A program made the translations under genes and the position numbers. A stretch of 64,000 nt of DNA. It comes from Pseudobdellovibrionaceae bacterium. GTDB lineage: Bacteria; Bdellovibrionota; Bdellovibrionia; Bdellovibrionales; Bdellovibrionaceae. Positions within the stretch are counted from its first letter, which is position 1. The number at the start of each line of letters is the position of its first letter. The DNA is taken from the NCBI GenBank assembly GCA_019637955.1, contig JAHBUS010000007.1, forward strand, positions 1-64,000, given 5' to 3'. The notes beneath the pieces are model-generated. The model ran no database searches. It was not told the DNA's origin and saw nothing but the letters and a program-made list of their open reading frames with translations. Below are positions 59,930 through 64,000 of the stretch, piece by piece.

Positions 59930-61020
59930 CGGGTCCAGAGACCCATGACCTCGAGATGCTCGGTTTGCGGGAACTGATCGATCAAGACCAGCTTCTCGCA
60001 GTTCCAGCCCGCAAGCGTTTTGGCGAGATCCGCCGTCATCGATTCGGGAAAGCAAGACATGTAAACTAGTCGCTCCACATGGGAGCCCGGCAGGGATTCA
60101 AGAAAGTCTCCCACGCCTGAGCGCGGAGGGTTGACCAAAACCGTGTCGACACCGCTCAGGGCTGCGGCTTGGTTCTGAAAATTTCCCACCCGCAATTGGA
60201 GTTTCGCCTGAGGTCTCAAACGCCCAAAGCTGGCGCGGTTGATCTCAAAGGCCGCGGCGGCGCTCGCGTCGAACTCATAGGCGTCCACGCGCTCGCAGCG
60301 GGCGGCACTGGGAAACGTGAGATTGCCCGTTCCCGAGCCGAACTCGACCAGATGTTCAGAAGCGGGGAGAACGGACTCGAGCGCTTGAATGATCGCGCGG
60401 TTGGCTTCACGTCCCACTTGCGAGAAGTCGCCAATGCGGGACTTGAGGGCGAGCGGCTCGCCGTCAATCCAGGTCTCGCTCCAAACATGGTAGTGCGGGT
60501 CTTTCAGAAGTCTGGGGGCCCCGTTTTCAAAAACGAGACGCTTGCGGCGTTGGCCGATTTCGACGACCTCCGCGATTCGCGAGAGCCGTTCGAGAGTTTC
60601 ACGTTCTTCGAACAAAGACTTCACGTCCTCATTTGCCAAATCCAGCCAAACTCCCATGTCGCCTCGGGAATTCACCCGCAAACGCACGGATCCACGCCGA
60701 ACCGGAAATTTAAATTCACGAAACTTTTCGTGCCAGTGTTTCAGCTGGGGACTGAGCTGCTCGCAGGTGAAAAGATCTTCAATGCGCGAGCGGTCCTTGT
60801 TCCACAGACCAAAGCGCCCCTCTTGAATCTGAAAGTCGAGGCGGTCGCGGAGGCCGTGCCCGGGAAGGTCCGCCCAAATCAATTCGCGCGGTTCACGCAG
60901 GCCGCGGCCGCGTAAAAGCTCGAGAAAGCGCGTTTGTTTGCGCTGACGCTGCAGCTTCAAAGGGTCTCCCCAATGACTGCAGCCCGAACAAATGGAGGCG
61001 TGAGCGCAGGTCAGTTCCAT
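59926..61020 (-). CDS. RNA m5U methyltransferase, TrmA/RlmCD family
   Basis: A 364-residue protein of the family that makes 5-methyluridine in tRNA or 23S rRNA. The N-terminal [14 protein letters not shown] has the cysteines of the [4Fe-4S] cluster found in the RlmC/RlmD type. The C-terminal half holds the SAM motif [17 protein letters not shown], then [15 protein letters not shown] with the NPPR-type catalytic loop and [13 protein letters not shown] with the nucleophilic Cys. No N-terminal TRAM domain is evident. Start at 61020 or 61032; both overlap the upstream gene's end. Exact target site not determinable. Confidence 0.88.
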   Translation of the reverse strand: MELTCAHASICSGCSHWGDPLKLQRQRKQTRFLELLRGRGLREPRELIWADLPGHGLRDRLDFQIQEGRFGLWNKDRSRIEDLFTCEQLSPQLKHWHEKFREFKFPVRRGSVRLRVNSRGDMGVWLDLANEDVKSLFEERETLERLSRIAEVVEIGQRRKRLVFENGAPRLLKDPHYHVWSETWIDGEPLALKSRIGDFSQVGREANRAIIQALESVLPASEHLVEFGSGTGNLTFPSAARCERVDAYEFDASAAAAFEINRASFGRLRPQAKLQLRVGNFQNQAAALSGVDTVLVNPPRSGVGDFLESLPGSHVERLVYMSCFPESMTADLAKTLAGWNCEKLVLIDQFPQTEHLEVMGLWTR

Positions 61021-61607
61021 CGCATCCAGCAAGAGCTGGCGTCTTTCACGGCGCCGTCCTGTTCGTGAAGATCCCGCTGCGTGAATCCCAGGGTGACATG
61101 CGGCTTGAAGTGCGTGGGCTCAAAGTCTCCCGTGCCGCCGCGCTTGGTGAATTCGGCTTTCAGTTTCTCACGGAATTCCAGGAGAGCGGGAGATTCCACG
61201 ACAACGTAATAGGTTGACTGATGTCCCTTGTGAAAACGCCCCACGCAAAGGGGCACGTAAGGAGAGTGGTGAAGGGCGGCCGCTTCGGCCCAAGCGTTCA
61301 CTTCGCTCATCAGGAGCTTTTGGCTCAAGACGGTCCACTCCGGCGGCGTGATCACCGTGATGTGCGCCTCGCCGCGATTCTTCAGTTCGATTTTCAATCG
61401 ACTTTCAACTTGCCGGCGCAGCTGTTCAAAAGGCGCGTATTTGAGATTTTGCGCGACGTAATGGCTTTGCGGCTCAAAGTGCTCGGCCAGGGTTTTTTCG
61501 ACCTCAAGGGGCTTCAATGCGCGAGCGAAAACGAGAACAGGAAGAAGCCAGATGACGCACATCAAATAAAACGCCGATTTGACAGAAACTGAGGGGGTCT
61601 GCATCAA
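61011..61607 (-). CDS. 2H phosphoesterase-like protein with N-terminal signal/anchor
   Basis: A 198-residue protein with both HxTx motifs of the 2H phosphoesterase/LigT fold: AHITVITPPEW near residue 80 and KPHVTLGFTQRD near 170. The spacing of about 90 residues is right for the family. Most 2H enzymes work on RNA or cyclic nucleotides in the cytoplasm, but this one has an N-terminal hydrophobic segment (KSAFYLMCVIWLLPVLVFARA), so it appears exported or membrane-anchored. The end overlaps the methyltransferase gene start. Confidence 0.83.
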   Translation of the reverse strand: MMQTPSVSVKSAFYLMCVIWLLPVLVFARALKPLEVEKTLAEHFEPQSHYVAQNLKYAPFEQLRRQVESRLKIELKNRGEAHITVITPPEWTVLSQKLLMSEVNAWAEAAALHHSPYVPLCVGRFHKGHQSTYYVVVESPALLEFREKLKAEFTKRGGTGDFEPTHFKPHVTLGFTQRDLHEQDGAVKDASSCWMRWN

Positions 61608-61615
61608 TATCCTCT

Positions 61616-64000
61616 ATGAAAAAACTCATCTTTTTGCTGCTCCTCTCTACCCCTCTTTTGGGGTCTTGCCAATTCTTTGATCGCGTCCATGCCGAAGACA
61701 AAAAGCCCAGTTTCCATTCCGAAAAAACCGACGTGTCCCAAGATCCAAAAGTCATCGGCGCCCGCCGTCAGATCACCCAGGTTGGGCCCCGAAGCGGGGA
61801 GGCGTACTTCAGTCCCGATGGCAGCAAGCTGATCCTTCAGAGCGAGCGCTTCGAAGGCAATCCGTTTTATCAAATTTACAGCCTCGATCTGAAATCGGGA
61901 CGCTCCGAGCTGCTCTCGACCGGCAAAGGCAAAACCACTTGCGCCTGGTACCACCCATCGATGACCAAGGCACTTTACTCCAGCACGCACCTCGACCCCG
62001 ATCTCAAGAAAAAAGCGCAGGAGGAGTACGATACGCGCAAGTCGGGCCAAAAAGCCAAGTACAGTTGGAGCTACGATGACACCTACGACATCTTCGAGGT
62101 GAACTTGAAGACCAAGGCGCAAAAACGCCTGACGACCGCCAAAGGCTACGATGCCGAAGCGTCATACTCGCCCGATGGTCAGTGGATTCTCTTCGCCAGC
62201 AACCGCACGGGTTACACCGAGAAGCTGTCGGCGGAGGATCAAAAACTTTTCGAACAAGACCCGTCCTCGCAGATGGAGCTCTACATCATGAAGTCGGATG
62301 GCACGAACGTGAAGCGCCTGACGAACCACCTCGGCTACGATGGGGGCCCGTTCTTTAGTCATGATGGAAAAAAAATCACCTGGCGCCGGTTCACTCCCAA
62401 TGGCGCCTCGGCGGAGATCTGGACGATGAATGTCGATGGCTCCGACCCCAAAGAGCTCACCCACTGGAAGGCGATGAGTTGGGCGCCGTTCTATCACCCT
62501 TCGGGCGACTACATCATCTTCACGTCGAACAAGCTCGGGTATTCGAATTTTGAACTCTTCATCGTCGATGCGGCCGGAACCAAGGAGCCCGTGCGCGTGA
62601 GTTACTGGGACGGCTTTGACGGCCTTCCGGTGTTTTCACCCGATGGACAAAAGCTGGCCTGGACCCACCGGGATGAAAAAGGGGAGTCGCAGGTGTTCTT
62701 GGCCGACTGGGATGATGCGAAAGCCCGCTCCCTGCTGGGTTTGGGAGCGCGTGCGCCGCGAGGGTCTGACTTGTTGGGAGACTTCAATCCTCACGACGGT
62801 CGTACGATCGTGTCGTATCTGGCCAGCCAAGAGCTGGGCGGCCGCCTCACCGGATCGCCCGAAGAGATCCGTCTGAATCGAGAGCTCGGCGTCCTGATGA
62901 AAGATTTGGGGCTGAAGCCGGGTTGGCAAAACACCTACACGCAGGAGTTTGAATTCACCTCGGGCGTGGACGCGGGATCTGGGAACGAGGTCGTGCTGTC
63001 GCTCGAAGGGAAAGAGCAAAAACTCAATCAGGGCGATGATTTCATGCCACTCTCGTTTTCGAAAAGCGGGGCCTTTGAAGCCGCCGGCATTGCGTTTGCG
63101 GGCTACGGACTCGTGGCCCCTGCAAACGAGAAACAGCCCGAATACAACTCGTACAAAGACCTGGATGTGAAGGGCAAATGGGTGCTCGCCTTCCGTGAAA
63201 TTCCCGAAGAGGTTCCGAATCAACGGCGCATTTTCTTGAATCAAGTCTCGCGCTTGCACCACAAAGCTCTCGTGGCGAAGCAAGCCGGCGCGGTGGGGTT
63301 GATCTTGGTGTCGGGTCCAAATTCAACGGCGAAGCAGAAAATTCTCAAGCTGCGGTTCGACGGAAGTTTCGCCGAAGCGGGTTTGCCGGTGCTTTCGGTG
63401 TCTGACGACGTCGCTGAAAAATTGCTGAAATCCACGGGCCGCTCGCTCAAGTCTTGGCAGAGCGAGCTCGACCAAGGCGTGATCAAAGGCGAAGCGGAAC
63501 TCAAGAATGTCCGCCTCGGCGCCAAGGTGGATTTGATCGAAAAGAAATCCACGGGCCGCAACACCCTCGGAATGATCTCGGTTCCCGGCGCCAAGCAAAC
63601 GCTGGTGATCGGCGCGCACGGCGATCATTTGGGAAAAGGGGAGTCGGGTTCTTCGCTGGCGAAAGGCGCGGAGCAAGGCCAAGTCCATGTCGGCGCGGAT
63701 GACAACGCTTCGGGCGTGGCCGCCCTTTTCATGGTCGCGCAGCAAATGCAAAAGGCCATCAAGGCGGGAACGTTTAAGCCGAAGCAAAACATTCTGTTTG
63801 CCGTCTGGTCCGGCGAAGAGATTGGGCTTTTGGGCTCGAGTGCGTTCTTGAGAATGAACAAGGCGCCGCTTTCGGCGTACCTCAATATGGACATGGTGGG
63901 CCGTTTGCGCGACACGCTCCTGGTCCAAGGCGCGGGCTCGGCGCTCGAGTGGCGCTCGATCCTGGAGCCGCTCGCGGTTTCGCAAAAAGTGTCGATCAGC
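61616..64000 (+). CDS. lipoprotein peptidase: PD40 beta-propeller, PA domain and M28 zinc peptidase (partial)
   Basis: The frame starts at ATG 61616 and runs open to the window end (795 codons), so the C-terminus is missing. It has a lipobox LLGSC (Cys at 18). A TolB/WD40-like PD40 propeller at about 45-375 carries repeats such as AYFSPDGSKLILQS and PVFSPDGQKLAWTH. A PA-type insert follows (GIAFAGYGLVAP...KGKWVLAF, ALVAKQAGAVGLILVSG), then an M28 aminopeptidase domain. Zinc ligands and base appear in IGAHGDHLG (~664), VGADDNASGV (~695), WSGEEIGLLGS (~730) and NMDMVGR (~760). It probably digests peptides at the cell surface. It is divergent from the 2H gene across 8 bp. Confidence 0.93.
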   Translation, partial: MKKLIFLLLLSTPLLGSCQFFDRVHAEDKKPSFHSEKTDVSQDPKVIGARRQITQVGPRSGEAYFSPDGSKLILQSERFEGNPFYQIYSLDLKSGRSELLSTGKGKTTCAWYHPSMTKALYSSTHLDPDLKKKAQEEYDTRKSGQKAKYSWSYDDTYDIFEVNLKTKAQKRLTTAKGYDAEASYSPDGQWILFASNRTGYTEKLSAEDQKLFEQDPSSQMELYIMKSDGTNVKRLTNHLGYDGGPFFSHDGKKITWRRFTPNGASAEIWTMNVDGSDPKELTHWKAMSWAPFYHPSGDYIIFTSNKLGYSNFELFIVDAAGTKEPVRVSYWDGFDGLPVFSPDGQKLAWTHRDEKGESQVFLADWDDAKARSLLGLGARAPRGSDLLGDFNPHDGRTIVSYLASQELGGRLTGSPEEIRLNRELGVLMKDLGLKPGWQNTYTQEFEFTSGVDAGSGNEVVLSLEGKEQKLNQGDDFMPLSFSKSGAFEAAGIAFAGYGLVAPANEKQPEYNSYKDLDVKGKWVLAFREIPEEVPNQRRIFLNQVSRLHHKALVAKQAGAVGLILVSGPNSTAKQKILKLRFDGSFAEAGLPVLSVSDDVAEKLLKSTGRSLKSWQSELDQGVIKGEAELKNVRLGAKVDLIEKKSTGRNTLGMISVPGAKQTLVIGAHGDHLGKGESGSSLAKGAEQGQVHVGADDNASGVAALFMVAQQMQKAIKAGTFKPKQNILFAVWSGEEIGLLGSSAFLRMNKAPLSAYLNMDMVGRLRDTLLVQGAGSALEWRSILEPLAVSQKVSIS

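Overview
The window is a dense, GC-rich bacterial chromosome segment. It has no insertion sequences, prophage genes or CRISPR arrays, genes often overlap by 4 bp, and most intergenic gaps are under 150 bp. It encodes an LptD-type outer membrane assembly protein, many signal-peptide and lipobox proteins, a CHASE2-type cyclase, and very long coiled-coil proteins. The translation-gene order ffh-rpsP-khpA-rimM-trmD-(SPOUT methyltransferase)-rplS-rnhB-yraN is also present. Together these suggest a Gram-negative of the Bdellovibrionota / former Deltaproteobacteria type. That placement is inference from gene content and protein style, not from a marker-gene comparison.

Layout. 1-2,170: initiator tRNA, a periplasmic solute-binding protein, a tiny Cys/His-rich lipoprotein and tRNA hydroxylase TrhO. 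2,280-11,300: RF3, an ABC exporter pair, Ffh and the ribosomal protein / RNA-modification operon. 11,357-16,605 (minus strand): lptD joined by an ATGA overlap to a CHASE2 adenylate cyclase. 16,730-26,740: a STAS protein, coiled-coil proteins, a VKOR-DsbA fusion, a ChaN-like protein, and a GYF/TPR/exported-protein cluster. 26,755-33,719: pyruvate kinase, a large unknown membrane protein, a cyclic-nucleotide-binding protein, and a CoA-transferase plus thiolase operon. 33,818-39,772: an exported beta-repeat protein, a histone-H1-like protein with a predicted zinc site, Cys-rich exported proteins, miaB and gamma carbonic anhydrase. 39,909-46,481: guaB-guaA-dnaE. 46,494-50,272: two FlgT-like envelope proteins, lipB and a small beta-barrel protein. 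50,289-52,294: a tandem pair of diverged exported paralogues. 52,415-55,000: tRNA-Val and a compact type III polyketide synthase cluster. 54,957-64,000: MscS channel, unknown exported proteins, RDD protein, collagen-like lipoprotein, RNA m5U methyltransferase, exported 2H phosphoesterase, and a PD40-PA-M28 lipoprotein peptidase cut by the window end.

Three observations stand out. First, a small structured motif recurs five times outside genes (7410, 10214 on the minus strand, 11305, 11337, 39803). It consists of GACGA, a GC stem whose sequence and loop vary, then CGGGG. Its flanks are invariant except in the truncated 11337 copy, which looks like selection on RNA or DNA structure. Second, three translationally coupled or overlapping genes encode a type III PKS, a His/Glu-rich four-helix membrane protein of unknown function, and a UbiG-like methyltransferase; this is a candidate phenolic-lipid or quinone-like pathway. 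Third, FlgT domain architecture appears split over two adjacent exported proteins downstream of dnaE, which may build a flagellar basal ring. The VKOR-DsbA fusion and the many Cys-rich exported proteins fit an active periplasmic disulfide system. The cyclase and the CNMP-binding protein fit cAMP signalling.
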